DNA from: Caballeronia sp. dw_19
Lineage (GTDB): Bacteria; Pseudomonadota; Gammaproteobacteria; Burkholderiales; Burkholderiaceae
Direction: 5' to 3'
NCBI RefSeq assembly: GCF_018449515.1
Contig: NZ_JAAVUQ010000005.1
Location: forward strand, 1-64,000
DNA: 64,000 nucleotides
Shown here: positions 32,112 to 42,759 of the stretch, piece by piece
Layout of the letters: every line of letters begins with the position of its first letter
Position numbering within the stretch: the stretch's first letter is position 1
Translations under genes and position numbers: made by a program
The notes under the pieces: generated by a model
The model's database searches: none
Told to the model about the DNA's origin: nothing
Seen by the model: only the letters and a program-made list of their open reading frames with translations

Positions 32112-33326
32112 GTGAATCCACTTCTCCAGAAACTTCAGCCGTATCCATTCGAAAAGCTGCGCGCGCTATTCAAGGGCGTCACGCCGCGCGCGGATCTGGC
32201 GCCGATCAGCTTTGGTATCGGCGAGCCGAAACATGCAACGCCGGCGCTGATCCGCGAGGCAGTCGTGAATGCGATGTCCGGCCTCGCGTCGTATCCCGCC
32301 ACCGCCGGCAGCGAGCCGTTGCGTCAGGCCATTGCTGACTGGACGAAGCAGCGGTACGACCTGCCCGCGGTCAATGCAGCCACGGAAGTCCTGCCCGTTT
32401 CCGGTTCCCGCGAAGCCTTGTTCTCGCTGGCGCAAACCGTGATCGACAGCCGCAGCACCGTTGAACCGCCCGTTGTCGTGTGCCCGAATCCGTTCTATCA
32501 GATCTACGAAGGCGCAGCCTTGCTGGCCGGCGCCGAGCCGTACTTCGTGAACAGCAATCCGGCGCGCAACTTCGCCTGCGATTACGCAGCCGTCCCCGAC
32601 GCCGTCTGGGCACGTACCCAATTGCTCTTCGTCTGCTCCCCCGGCAACCCGACCGGCGCCGTGCTGACGCTCGACGACTGGCGCGAGTTGTTCGCGCTAT
32701 CGGACCGGCACGGCTTCGTGATCGCCTCCGATGAATGCTATTCCGAGATCTATTTCAACGAAGCCACGCCTCCGCTGGGCGGCCTGGAAGCCGCGCACAA
32801 GCTGGGTCGGGGTTTCGAACGGCTGGTGATGCTGTCGAGCTTGTCGAAGCGCTCGAACGTGCCCGGCATGCGCTCGGGTTTTGTCGCCGGGGATCCGTCG
32901 ATACTCAAGCAATTCCTGCTCTACCGCACCTATCATGGCGCAGCGCTCTCGCCCATGTTCCAGGCAGCGAGCGTCGTTGCGTGGAAAGACGAGGCGCACG
33001 TGCGCGACAACCGCGCGCTGTACCTCAAGAAATTCACGACCGTCACCCCCATGCTCGCCGAGGTGCTCGACGTCCGTCTGCCCGACGCCGCGTTCTATCT
33101 GTGGGCGAACGTGGCGCGCACCCGCCTGTCCGACACCGAGTTCGCCGCACGCCTTTACGCCGACTATAATGTGACGGTTTTGCCGGGCTCATACCTGGCG
33201 CGCGACGCCCACGGCACGAATCCCGGCAGCGGCTTCATTCGCATTGCGCTGGTCGCCGATGTCGATGAATGTGTGGAAGGTGCACGGCGTATCGTCGAAT
33301 TTTGCGGCACGCTGAAGCAGCGTTGA
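32112..33326 (+). CDS. dapC: Succinyldiaminopimelate transaminase
   Basis: PLP fold-type I aminotransferase of the succinylase lysine/DAP pathway. 404 aa, GTG start. Starts NPLLQKLQPYPFEKLRALFKG; the cofactor lysine is Lys246 in SSLSKRSNVPGMRSGF, and the CSPGNPTGAVL and SDECYSEIYF blocks are family signatures. First gene of dapC-dapD-arsC-like-dapE, which supports the DapC rather than a general aminotransferase call. Confidence 0.93.
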   Translation: MNPLLQKLQPYPFEKLRALFKGVTPRADLAPISFGIGEPKHATPALIREAVVNAMSGLASYPATAGSEPLRQAIADWTKQRYDLPAVNAATEVLPVSGSREALFSLAQTVIDSRSTVEPPVVVCPNPFYQIYEGAALLAGAEPYFVNSNPARNFACDYAAVPDAVWARTQLLFVCSPGNPTGAVLTLDDWRELFALSDRHGFVIASDECYSEIYFNEATPPLGGLEAAHKLGRGFERLVMLSSLSKRSNVPGMRSGFVAGDPSILKQFLLYRTYHGAALSPMFQAASVVAWKDEAHVRDNRALYLKKFTTVTPMLAEVLDVRLPDAAFYLWANVARTRLSDTEFAARLYADYNVTVLPGSYLARDAHGTNPGSGFIRIALVADVDECVEGARRIVEFCGTLKQR

Positions 33327-33377
33327 CCGACCCGGTAAATCTCTCCTTAATCACAGTACTCACTTAAGTTCACGACC

Positions 33378-34205
33378 ATGTCGCAACAACTTCAGCAGAT
33401 CATCGATACCGCCTGGGACAACCGCGCCGAGCTATCGCCGAAATCGGCCCCCGCCGAAGTGCGCGACGCCGTCGCTCACGCCATCGAGCAACTCGACAAA
33501 GGCCTGGCCCGCGTTGCCGAAAAGCAGAACGGCGAATGGGTGGTCAATCAATGGCTGAAGAAAGCGGTATTGCTGTCGTTCCGCCTGGAAGACAACGCGC
33601 CCATGCCGGCTGGCGGATACAGCCAGTTCTACGACAAAGTGCCGTCGAAGTTCGCCAACTACACGGCTGAAGATTTCGCTGCGGGCGGCTTTCGCGTCGT
33701 GCCGCCGGCTATCGCGCGCCGTGGTTCGTTTATCGCTAAAAACGTCGTGTTGATGCCGTCGTATACGAACATCGGCGCGTATGTGGATGAAGGCACGATG
33801 GTCGATACCTGGGCCACCGTCGGTTCGTGCGCGCAGATCGGCAAGAACGTGCATTTGTCGGGCGGCGTGGGCATCGGTGGCGTGCTGGAACCGCTGCAGG
33901 CGAACCCGGTGATCATCGAAGACAACTGCTTTATCGGTGCGCGTTCGGAAGTGGTGGAAGGCGTGATCGTGGAAGAGAACTCGGTCATCTCCATGGGCGT
34001 GTATCTCGGCCAGAGCACCAAGATTTACGACCGCGAAACGGGTTCGGTCACGTATGGCCGCATTCCGGCGGGCTCGGTCGTGGTCGCGGGCAACCTGCCT
34101 TCGAAAGACGGTTCGCACAGCCTGTACTGCGCGGTGATCGTGAAGAAGGTGGACGCGAAAACGCGTGCCAAAGTCGGCCTGAACGAGTTGCTGCGAGGCG
34201 ATTGA
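33378..34205 (+). CDS. dapD: Tetrahydrodipicolinate N-succinyltransferase
   Basis: Trimeric left-handed beta-helix enzyme that succinylates tetrahydrodipicolinate with succinyl-CoA. 275 aa, the usual size. [20 protein letters not shown] at the N-terminus, and hexapeptide repeats such as [20 protein letters not shown] and [20 protein letters not shown]. It lies 51 bp after dapC, with 3 bp to the next gene. Confidence 0.98.
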   Translation: MSQQLQQIIDTAWDNRAELSPKSAPAEVRDAVAHAIEQLDKGLARVAEKQNGEWVVNQWLKKAVLLSFRLEDNAPMPAGGYSQFYDKVPSKFANYTAEDFAAGGFRVVPPAIARRGSFIAKNVVLMPSYTNIGAYVDEGTMVDTWATVGSCAQIGKNVHLSGGVGIGGVLEPLQANPVIIEDNCFIGARSEVVEGVIVEENSVISMGVYLGQSTKIYDRETGSVTYGRIPAGSVVVAGNLPSKDGSHSLYCAVIVKKVDAKTRAKVGLNELLRGD

Positions 34206-34208
34206 TCC

Positions 34209-34571
34209 ATGGCCGCGAAAAAGATCGTCGTGTATGGGATTCCGAATTGCGACACCGTGAGAAAAGCGCGCGTGTGGCTGGAAGAACATGACGTGCCGTT
34301 CGAGTTCTATGACTTCAAGAAAGCCGGGGTATCGACGTTCTTGTTGCAGGACTGGTTGAAGGACGTCACGCTCGACGAACTGATCAACCGGCGCGGCACC
34401 ACCTGGCGCGGCCTGTCGGATACCTACAAGGACGAAGCCGGCTCCACGGCCGGCGCGATCGCGTTGATGATCCACAAGCCGTCGATCATCAAACGGCCCG
34501 TGCTCGTGGTGAACGGCCGTGTGAAATCGCTCGGTTTCGATGCCGACAAGTACGAAACGCTGTTCGTTTAA
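34209..34571 (+). CDS. ArsC/Spx-family thioredoxin-fold protein (YffB type)
   Basis: 120 aa, starting 3 bp after dapD. KIVVYGIPNCDTVRKARVWL holds a single N-terminal Cys14 and the usual ArsC-like Arg in KRPVLVVNGRVKSLGFD. Most members of this YffB-like group have no proven role in arsenate reduction. The gene is commonly found next to dapE, so a link with DAP metabolism or with general thiol redox is possible but unproven. Confidence 0.88.
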   Translation: MAAKKIVVYGIPNCDTVRKARVWLEEHDVPFEFYDFKKAGVSTFLLQDWLKDVTLDELINRRGTTWRGLSDTYKDEAGSTAGAIALMIHKPSIIKRPVLVVNGRVKSLGFDADKYETLFV

Positions 34572-34671
34572 AGATTGAGCTCTAAGCTTTTAAGCGCAGC
34601 ATCGCGCGCCCCTTCGATAAAGGCGCGCGAATCTTGATCCCTGCCGGCCGCCGCGCCGGCTTTTTTATTGA

Positions 34672-35826
<1,155 letters not shown>

Positions 35827-35854
35827 TCCGACTCACTCTTATAAGGAGCCTGCG

Positions 35855-36739
35855 ATGGCGCTTCCCTTCACCACCGTTCGCGATCTGCTGCGTTTTGCCG
35901 TGTCGCGTTTTACCGAGGCAGACTTGTCGTTTGGCCACGGTTCATCGAATGCATTCGATGAAGCCGCGTACCTCGTGCTGCATACCCTGCACTTGCCGCT
36001 CGACACGCTCGACCCGTTCCTCGACGCGCGCCTGCTCGACACCGAAATCGACGCCATCATGAAAGTGATCGAGCGCCGCGCGACGGATCGCGTGCCGGCG
36101 GCGTACATCACGCACGAAGCGTGGATGCACGGGCACCGTTTCTACGTGGATGAGCGCGTGATAGTGCCGCGTTCGTTCATTGGCGAGTTGTTGCAGGATG
36201 GCTTGCAGCCCTATGTGCAGGACCCTGACGAAGTGTCGCGCGTGCTGGAACTCTGCACGGGCTCCGGCTGCCTCGCGATTCTCGCGGCGCAGGCGTTCCA
36301 GAATGCGGACATCGACGCCGTCGATATCTCCGCACCCGCGCTGGAAGTGGCGCACCGGAACGTGGACGACTACGACCTGGATTCGCGCGTCGCGTTGTAT
36401 GAGGGCGATCTGTTCGGACCGCTACCCGTTGGCCGCTACGAAGTCATCATCACGAATCCGCCGTACGTCAACGCGCTGGCCATGCAGACACTGCCCGCTG
36501 AATATCGCCACGAGCCGGAACTCGCACTCGCGGGCGGCGCGGACGGCATGGATATCGTGAAGCGGATCGTAGGCGAAGCGCGCAAGTGGCTGACCGAAGA
36601 CGGCGTGCTCGTGGTCGAAATCGGCAACGAACGGGCCAACGTGGAAGCGACGCTCGGTGGCCTCGACATTGTCTGGCTCTCAACCAGCGCCGGCGACGAC
36701 AACGTGTTTCTCATCCAGGCAGCCGACTTGCCGGGCTGA
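35855..36739 (+). CDS. prmB: 50S ribosomal protein L3 glutamine methyltransferase
   Basis: SAM-dependent N5-glutamine methyltransferase for L3. 294 aa from ATG 35855, which has an AAGGAG site 6 nt upstream; the frame extends further 5' into dapE but without support. Motif I VLELCTGSGCLAILAA (130-145) and the catalytic NPPY (201-204) are intact. PrmB rather than PrmC is inferred from the N-terminal helix pattern and length. Confidence 0.93.
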   Translation: MALPFTTVRDLLRFAVSRFTEADLSFGHGSSNAFDEAAYLVLHTLHLPLDTLDPFLDARLLDTEIDAIMKVIERRATDRVPAAYITHEAWMHGHRFYVDERVIVPRSFIGELLQDGLQPYVQDPDEVSRVLELCTGSGCLAILAAQAFQNADIDAVDISAPALEVAHRNVDDYDLDSRVALYEGDLFGPLPVGRYEVIITNPPYVNALAMQTLPAEYRHEPELALAGGADGMDIVKRIVGEARKWLTEDGVLVVEIGNERANVEATLGGLDIVWLSTSAGDDNVFLIQAADLPG

Positions 36740-36772
36740 CGGCACAACCCCCGACTTCCAGGCACCGCGTAC

Positions 36773-38236
36773 ATGCACTTCGAGTGGCAGGACTGGCTTC
36801 ATCTCGGCACGTTTGTGATCATCGCCCATTTACTGGGCGCCGCCGCAGCGTGCCACGCGGTGCTCAACACGCGCACCTCGCAAGGCGCGGTCGCGTGGGC
36901 CGTGTCGCTTGTCGCCATGCCCTACTTCACGCTGATCCCGTATCTCTTTCTCGGGCGCAGCAAGTTCGCCGGGTACATTGACGCGCGTCGGCTGGAAAAC
37001 GAGATCCTGCGCAAGAGCGCGCACCCGACGGAATGGAATTTCCCCGATGAAGCCGCGCGTCTGCGCGGCGCGGCGGACGGCGATCCTGCAGAGTATCTCG
37101 GCCATCCGACCATACGCGCGCTGACGCGTTTGAGCGGCATGCCGTTCCTGCGCGGCAATTCCGTGCGCGTGCTGATCAACGGCGACGCCACGTTCGACGC
37201 CATCTTCAAAGCCATCGACGCGGCGAAGGTCTATGTGATCGTGCAGTTTTTCATCGTCCGCGACGACGACCTTGGCCGCAAGCTGAAAGACCTGCTGATC
37301 CAAAAAGCGCAGCAAGGCGTACGGGTTTATTTTCTCTACGACAGCATCGGCAGCTTCGATTTGCCGAAACGCTATGTGAACACGCTGCGCGCGGGCGGCG
37401 TGCAGACGCATCCGTTCGCGACCAAGCGCAAGTTCGTTAACCGCTTCCAGATCAACTTTCGTAATCATCGCAAGATCGTGGTCGTTGACGGTGAATGCGC
37501 GTTTGTCGGCGGTCACAACGTAGGCGTGGAATATCTCGGTGCGAATCCACGTTTGTCACCCTGGCGCGATACCCACATTGAAGTGCGCGGGCCGGCGGTC
37601 GCCAGCATCCAGTTTGTGTTCATAGAAGACTGGTACTGGGCAACACAGCGCATTCCAGAAGTGGCGGAGTCGAAGACATCGGCGGATGACATGAGCTGCC
37701 TCATCCTCGCGAGCGGCCCCGCCGACCATCAGGAAACGTGCTCGCTGTTTTTCGTCGAGGCAATCAACGCGGCGCGTTCGCGTATCTGGATCACGACGCC
37801 GTACCTCATCCCCGACGAAGCCGTGCTTTCCGCGCTGCGGCTCGCGGTTTTGCGCGGCGTGGACGTACGCATCCTGATTCCGAGTCGCCGAGATCATCGC
37901 GTGGTATTTGCCGCGTCCAAACTCTATGCCTACGATGCGCTGCTGGCAGGCGTGAAAATCTTTCGATATCGCCCGGGTTTCCTGCATCAGAAAGTGGTGC
38001 TGGTGGACGATATGTCCGCCGCCATTGGCAGCGCGAATCTCGACAACCGCTCGTTTCGTCTCAACTTCGAGATCATGGTCCTGACCGTGGACCGGCGCTT
38101 TGCAAGCGAAGTCGAAAAAATGCTGCTCGACGACTTCGCGCAATCATGGGAAATCAGCCGCGACGATTATCTCGGCGCCCCCGCGTGGCGCCGCATGACA
38201 ATGCACGTCGCGCGCCTGTTTTCACCCATTCTTTGA
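36773..38236 (+). CDS. cls: Cardiolipin synthase (PLD family)
   Basis: Membrane enzyme condensing phosphatidylglycerol to cardiolipin. 487 aa: two N-terminal TM segments (about 9-30 and 38-60), a cytoplasmic PLDc-N region, and two HKD motifs: His232-Lys234-Asp239 (NHRKIVVVDG) and one near residue 405 (LHQKVVLVDDMSAAIGSAN). The stop codon is inside the left arm of the hairpin shared with gpx. Which of the Cls paralogues it is cannot be told. Confidence 0.93.
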   Translation: MHFEWQDWLHLGTFVIIAHLLGAAAACHAVLNTRTSQGAVAWAVSLVAMPYFTLIPYLFLGRSKFAGYIDARRLENEILRKSAHPTEWNFPDEAARLRGAADGDPAEYLGHPTIRALTRLSGMPFLRGNSVRVLINGDATFDAIFKAIDAAKVYVIVQFFIVRDDDLGRKLKDLLIQKAQQGVRVYFLYDSIGSFDLPKRYVNTLRAGGVQTHPFATKRKFVNRFQINFRNHRKIVVVDGECAFVGGHNVGVEYLGANPRLSPWRDTHIEVRGPAVASIQFVFIEDWYWATQRIPEVAESKTSADDMSCLILASGPADHQETCSLFFVEAINAARSRIWITTPYLIPDEAVLSALRLAVLRGVDVRILIPSRRDHRVVFAASKLYAYDALLAGVKIFRYRPGFLHQKVVLVDDMSAAIGSANLDNRSFRLNFEIMVLTVDRRFASEVEKMLLDDFAQSWEISRDDYLGAPAWRRMTMHVARLFSPIL

Positions 38237-38271
38237 CAGGGCGACGTCCAGCCGGACGTCGCCCTGTCAAA
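38232..38271. terminator. Perfect 18-bp hairpin between convergent cls and gpx
   Basis: Arms 38232-38249 and 38254-38271, loop agcc. It contains the cls stop (38234-38236) and ends 8 bp before the gpx stop. Without long T-runs on either side; likely a bidirectional terminator. Confidence 0.8.
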
Positions 38272-38278
38272 ACTGCCG

Positions 38279-38758
38279 TCAGAGCAGTTTTTCGATATCG
38301 CCGGAAAGCGCATCCGGTTTCGTCACCGAGCCAAACCGGGTGATCACGTTGCCTTCCTTGTCGACCAGGAACTTCGTGAAGTTCCACTTGATGCCTTCGG
38401 TCCCCAGCACGCCCGGCGCTTCCTCGGTCAGGTAGCGAAACAGCGGATGCGCGTTCGCCCCGTTCACGTCGATCTTCGCAAACAGGGGGAACGTGACCCC
38501 GTAGTTCTGCTCGCAAAAGCTGCCAATTTGAGCCGCATCGCCTGGTTCCTGCTTGCCGAACTGGTTGCACGGAAAGCCCAGCACCGCAAACCCGCGATCC
38601 GCGTAACGTTCGTACAGCTCCTGCAAACCCTTGTATTGCGGCGTGAATCCGCACTCGCTCGCGGTGTTCACGATCAACAGCACCTTGCCCTGATAACTGT
38701 CCATGCTGACGGTTTCACCGCCGAGGGTTTCCGCCGAAAACGAGTAGATAGGGTTCAT
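38279..38758 (-). CDS. Glutathione peroxidase family protein
   Basis: Thioredoxin-fold peroxidase, 159 aa, cysteine type. The peroxidatic Cys36 is in NTASECGFTPQYKGL; GFPCNQFGKQEPG and KWNFTKFLVD supply the Gln and Trp of the active site. The Cys in GFPCNQF is where bacterial GPx often has its resolving Cys, so thioredoxin may be the true reductant. No signal peptide. Divergent from yheS. Confidence 0.93.
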   Translation of the reverse strand: MNPIYSFSAETLGGETVSMDSYQGKVLLIVNTASECGFTPQYKGLQELYERYADRGFAVLGFPCNQFGKQEPGDAAQIGSFCEQNYGVTFPLFAKIDVNGANAHPLFRYLTEEAPGVLGTEGIKWNFTKFLVDKEGNVITRFGSVTKPDALSGDIEKLL

Positions 38759-38927
38759 TCGATGCTCCGCTTGAAAAAATCCAGTCTAAGCGAAACGCAG
38801 GTCAAAAAACACCCGACCGAACGGCTAACGGCGCGCCGACCTCACGCACCAACGTCAATGAGCCGGCGGCGACTACCCGCGCCAGTCTAAAATAGCGTTT
38901 TCCCGTACTTGTCTGGGTCTCCACGCC

Positions 38928-40865
38928 GTGATTCGCTTTAACCAGTTCAGCCTTGCCCGAGGCACCAAACCGCTCTTCGAACAGACCACGTTCGCGCTCA
39001 ATCCTGGCGAAAAGGCGGGGCTCATCGGCGCTAACGGCGCGGGCAAGTCGACGCTCTTCTCCGTGCTACGCGGCGATCTGCACGCGGACGGCGGCGATTT
39101 CTCGATGCCGCCGTCGTGGCAAATCGCCCACGTCGCGCAGGAAACGCCGGCCGTGGACCGCACCGCGCTCGACTACACGCTTGACGGCGACACGCAATTA
39201 CGGCGCATCGAAGCGCGGATTGCGGCGGCATCGGCGGCTCACGATGGGGCAGCCGAAGCCGACGCGCACGCCGCTTTCGCCGACGCAGACGGTTACACCG
39301 CGCCCGCCCGCGCCGAAACCCTGCTGATCGGCCTGGGGTTCACGCTCGCGCAAACAAAAGACCCGGTCACGAGCTTCTCCGGCGGCTGGCGCATGCGCCT
39401 GAACCTCGCGCAGGCGCTGATGTGCCGCTCGGACTTGCTGCTGCTGGACGAACCCACGAACCACCTGGATCTCGATGCCATCATCTGGCTGGAAGACTGG
39501 CTGCATCGCTATCCGGGAACGCTGATCGTGATTTCGCACGATCGAGAATTCCTCGATTCCGTCTGCAACGTCACGCTGCATCTGGAAAACCGGCAAATCA
39601 AGCGTTACGGCGGCAACTACAGCCAGTTCGAAATCCTGCGCGCGCAACAAATGGCGTTGCAGCAAAGCGCGTATGTGAAGCAGCAAAAGACGGTGGAGCA
39701 TCTGCAAAGCTTCATCAACCGTTTCAAGGCGCAGGCGACCAAAGCGAAGCAGGCGCAAAGCCGCGTGAAGGCGCTGGAGCGCATGGAAATCATCGCGCCG
39801 GCGCATGCTTCTTCGCCTTTCACGTTCGAGTTCCGCACGCCAGATGCCGCGCCGAACCCGATGATGGTGATGGAGTCCGTGCGCTGTGGTTATCACACGG
39901 ACGCCGGTGAAGTACCGATCGTGGAAGGCGTCACGCTGTCCATCCAGAACGGTCAGCGAATCGGCTTGCTGGGTGCGAACGGTCAGGGGAAATCGACGCT
40001 CATCAAGACGCTGGCGGGCACGCTGGAAGCGTTGAGCGGCACGGTGCGCGAGGGCAAGGGCTTGCGGATCGGTTATTTTGCGCAACATCAACTCGAAACG
40101 CTGCGTCCCCAGGACTCGGCGCTAGAGCATGTCGCCCGGCTCGCGCCCGACACACGCGAACAGGAATTACGCGATTTCCTCGGCGGCTTCAATTTTTCCG
40201 GCGAAATGGCGACCGCGAAGATCGCACCGTTTTCCGGGGGAGAAAAGGCGCGGCTCGCGCTTGCGCTGATCATCTGGCAAAAACCCAATTTGCTGCTGCT
40301 CGACGAACCGACGAACCATCTGGATCTCGAAACGCGTCACGCGCTGACCATGGCGCTCGCGCAGTTCGAAGGCACATTGATCCTGGTGTCGCACGACCGC
40401 CATTTGCTACGTGCCACCACGGATAACTTCATGCTCGTGGCGAAGCACCGGCTGCAGCCGTTCGATGGCGATCTTGACGATTATCGCGACTGGCTGTTGC
40501 AGCACGCGGCCGAACAGCGAGCAGCGGCCAAGGAAATGGCCAGCAATGGTACATCGGACGATTCGCTGGAATCAGGGCAGAACCGCAAGGAGCAGCGTCG
40601 CCTGGAGGCACAAGAGCGGCAGAAACTCTCGCATTTGAAAAAGCCGCTGCAATCGCGGATTTCGAAGATCGAGAAGGAGATGGACAAGCTGAATGCCGAG
40701 AAAGCGCAGCTTGATATTTTCGTGGCCGATGCAGCCAGTTACGAGCCCGCCATGAAGGCGCAGCTCACGGAATCGATTCGCCGTCAGGCCGATGTGAACG
40801 GCCGGTTGGAAGCGCTCGAAGCGCAATGGCTGGAAGCGCACGAGGAACTGGAGCAGATCGGCTGA
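38928..40865 (+). CDS. yheS: ABC-F ATPase, YheS type
   Basis: Soluble twin-ATPase of the ABC-F translation-factor class, thought to act on the ribosome E site. 645 aa, GTG start, with -10-like taaaat at 38888-38893. Two ATPase domains: Walker A GANGAGKST (34-42) and GANGQGKST (about 345), signatures FSGGWRMRLNLAQAL and FSGGEKARLALAL, both with Walker B LLLLDEPTNHLDL. The linker (about 245-285) is Lys/Gln-rich, and a C-terminal coiled coil covers about 550-645. No TM segments. Sequence follows E. coli YheS closely. Confidence 0.93.
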   Translation: MIRFNQFSLARGTKPLFEQTTFALNPGEKAGLIGANGAGKSTLFSVLRGDLHADGGDFSMPPSWQIAHVAQETPAVDRTALDYTLDGDTQLRRIEARIAAASAAHDGAAEADAHAAFADADGYTAPARAETLLIGLGFTLAQTKDPVTSFSGGWRMRLNLAQALMCRSDLLLLDEPTNHLDLDAIIWLEDWLHRYPGTLIVISHDREFLDSVCNVTLHLENRQIKRYGGNYSQFEILRAQQMALQQSAYVKQQKTVEHLQSFINRFKAQATKAKQAQSRVKALERMEIIAPAHASSPFTFEFRTPDAAPNPMMVMESVRCGYHTDAGEVPIVEGVTLSIQNGQRIGLLGANGQGKSTLIKTLAGTLEALSGTVREGKGLRIGYFAQHQLETLRPQDSALEHVARLAPDTREQELRDFLGGFNFSGEMATAKIAPFSGGEKARLALALIIWQKPNLLLLDEPTNHLDLETRHALTMALAQFEGTLILVSHDRHLLRATTDNFMLVAKHRLQPFDGDLDDYRDWLLQHAAEQRAAAKEMASNGTSDDSLESGQNRKEQRRLEAQERQKLSHLKKPLQSRISKIEKEMDKLNAEKAQLDIFVADAASYEPAMKAQLTESIRRQADVNGRLEALEAQWLEAHEELEQIG

Positions 40866-40876
40866 TCCGCCCTGGC

Positions 40877-41206
40877 TTAACGCCTCGGCAGGGTTTGCCG
40901 CGGCATTCCTTCGTCGTCGACCAGTACGTGCTTGCGGCCCTTCACGTGGCGCCGAATGGTCGCCACCACCTCATCTTCGGTCACGTCTTCGGCTACTACG
41001 CGACGCGATATCTGCCCTTCAGCGTCGATCCACTCGACAATCCGGCAACCGCCGCCCCATGGCTGCTGGATGGGCGCGGACACACGGCAGCCGCGCAGAT
41101 GGAATGTTGGGCGAGACAAAGTTTGATCTGCGTGTTTCAAGGCGTAGTCCTTTTTCCTTTTCCGCTCGTATCCGGGTTTGTCGCGATACAAGGATAGAAA
41201 AAGCAC
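40877..41206 (-). CDS. Small conserved protein, probably DUF2866-like
   Basis: Up to 109 aa. The conserved-looking part is the C-terminal 75 residues: FHLRGCRVSAPIQQPWGGGC, a central beta-rich stretch, and a basic end (RKHVLVDDEGMPRQTLPRR). No ATG occurs downstream of the first codon, so the true start may be a TTG at 41140 or 41119. From memory it resembles DUF2866, a family I associate with Burkholderiaceae; function unknown. It lies convergent to yheS, 11 bp apart. Confidence 0.6.
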   Translation of the reverse strand: MLFLSLYRDKPGYERKRKKDYALKHADQTLSRPTFHLRGCRVSAPIQQPWGGGCRIVEWIDAEGQISRRVVAEDVTEDEVVATIRRHVKGRKHVLVDDEGMPRQTLPRR

Positions 41207-41309
41207 GCCCCGCTTGGGTTACACGAATCTCGCGGTTTTTTACACGACATTACTAAGGGACCGATCGACGACGCCTCGCAACGCGACCCCAGCGCGCTGC
41301 CGAGTTGCT

Positions 41310-42698
41310 TCAGGCCAGCGACCGCACCCGGTCTATCGCCTCTTCAATCCGATCGACCGCAATCACTTCCAGCCCGTCGATAGGTTGCTTCGGCGCATTC
41401 GCCTTCGGAATCAGCGCGATCGAAAAGCCCAGTTTCGCGGCTTCCTTCAGACGGTCCTGACCGCGCGGCGACGGTCTGATTTCACCCGCCAGCCCGACTT
41501 CGCCGAACACGATCAGACCCTTGGGCAACGCCTTGTTACGCATCGACGAATGGATCGCGAGCAATACCGCCAGATCGGCCGCGGGTTCCGTGATCTTCAC
41601 GCCGCCCACCGCGTTCAGGAATACATCCTGATCGAAGCACGCAATGCCCGCGTGCCGATGCAACACGGCCAGCAGCAATGCAAGCCGGTTCTGCTCCAGC
41701 CCCAAGGCGAGACGGCGTGGATTCGGGACATGCGCGGTATCGACAAGCGCCTGCACTTCCACCAATAACGGCCGCGAACCTTCCTGCGTCACCAACACAC
41801 ACGAACCAGGCACGCTCTGCTCATGCTGCGATAAAAACAGCGCCGATGGATTCGCCACGCCACGCAAGCCGCGCTCGGTCATCGCGAATACGCCAAGTTC
41901 GTTCACCGCGCCGAAACGGTTCTTGAACGCACGCACGAGCCGGAACGATGAATGGGTGTCGCCTTCGAAGTACAGCACCGTGTCCACGATGTGTTCAAGC
42001 ACGCGCGGCCCGGCGAGGTTGCCTTCCTTCGTCACGTGCCCGACCATGATGATGGCCGTGCCCGTCTGCTTCGCGATCCGCGTGAGTTGCGCCGCGCATT
42101 CGCGTACCTGGGCGACCGATCCCGGCGCTGAAGTCAGCGCTTCGGAATAAACGGTCTGGATTGAATCGATGACCGCAACTTCCGGCCGTTCTTTATCGAT
42201 CGTCGCCTGAATTCGTTCAAGCTGGATTTCCGCCAGCAAGCGCAAATCAGGCGCTGCCTTGCCGGAATCGCCTAGCAGGCCGAGCCGCTGCGCGCGCAAC
42301 GCGATCTGCGCGCCGGACTCTTCGCCGCTGATATAAAGCGCTGGCCGCTCACGGGCGATCTCCGCCAGCGATTGCAGCAGCAACGTGGATTTTCCGATGC
42401 CTGGGTCACCGCCGATCAGCACCACGCCGCCGGCCACCAGGCCGCCGCCCAGCACCCGGTCAAATTCGCCGATACCCGTGGTAAAGCGCGGCACGTCCGA
42501 CGCTTCGATCTCCGACAAACGCTGCACCGGAGAGGTCTTCGCGAGTGATTGAAAGCGATGCGCCGACGGCGATTCCGCCACCGACTCGACCAGCGTGTTC
42601 CACGCTCCGCATGCGGGACATTGACCTTGCCATTTCGGCGCCTGGCCGCCGCAATCGGTACATACGTACAGTGTCTTGACCTTCGCTACTTTCGCCAC
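41310..42698 (-). CDS. radA: DNA repair protein RadA
   Basis: RecA-like ATPase that helps process recombination intermediates. 462 aa: zinc finger Cys13-Cys16-Cys27-Cys30, Walker A GGDPGIGKST (96-105), the RadA-specific KNRFG motif (FKNRFGAVNELGVF), and a C-terminal Lon-protease-like domain (about 280-460) lacking a protease site. All key motifs are intact. Preceded by alr on the same strand. Confidence 0.98.
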   Translation of the reverse strand: MAKVAKVKTLYVCTDCGGQAPKWQGQCPACGAWNTLVESVAESPSAHRFQSLAKTSPVQRLSEIEASDVPRFTTGIGEFDRVLGGGLVAGGVVLIGGDPGIGKSTLLLQSLAEIARERPALYISGEESGAQIALRAQRLGLLGDSGKAAPDLRLLAEIQLERIQATIDKERPEVAVIDSIQTVYSEALTSAPGSVAQVRECAAQLTRIAKQTGTAIIMVGHVTKEGNLAGPRVLEHIVDTVLYFEGDTHSSFRLVRAFKNRFGAVNELGVFAMTERGLRGVANPSALFLSQHEQSVPGSCVLVTQEGSRPLLVEVQALVDTAHVPNPRRLALGLEQNRLALLLAVLHRHAGIACFDQDVFLNAVGGVKITEPAADLAVLLAIHSSMRNKALPKGLIVFGEVGLAGEIRPSPRGQDRLKEAAKLGFSIALIPKANAPKQPIDGLEVIAVDRIEEAIDRVRSLA

Positions 42699-42759
42699 TC
42701 GCCTTCCTGAATTCCGTCGTTATTGCGTCGTTACCTACCCAAACAAGCCAGCGAACGCT

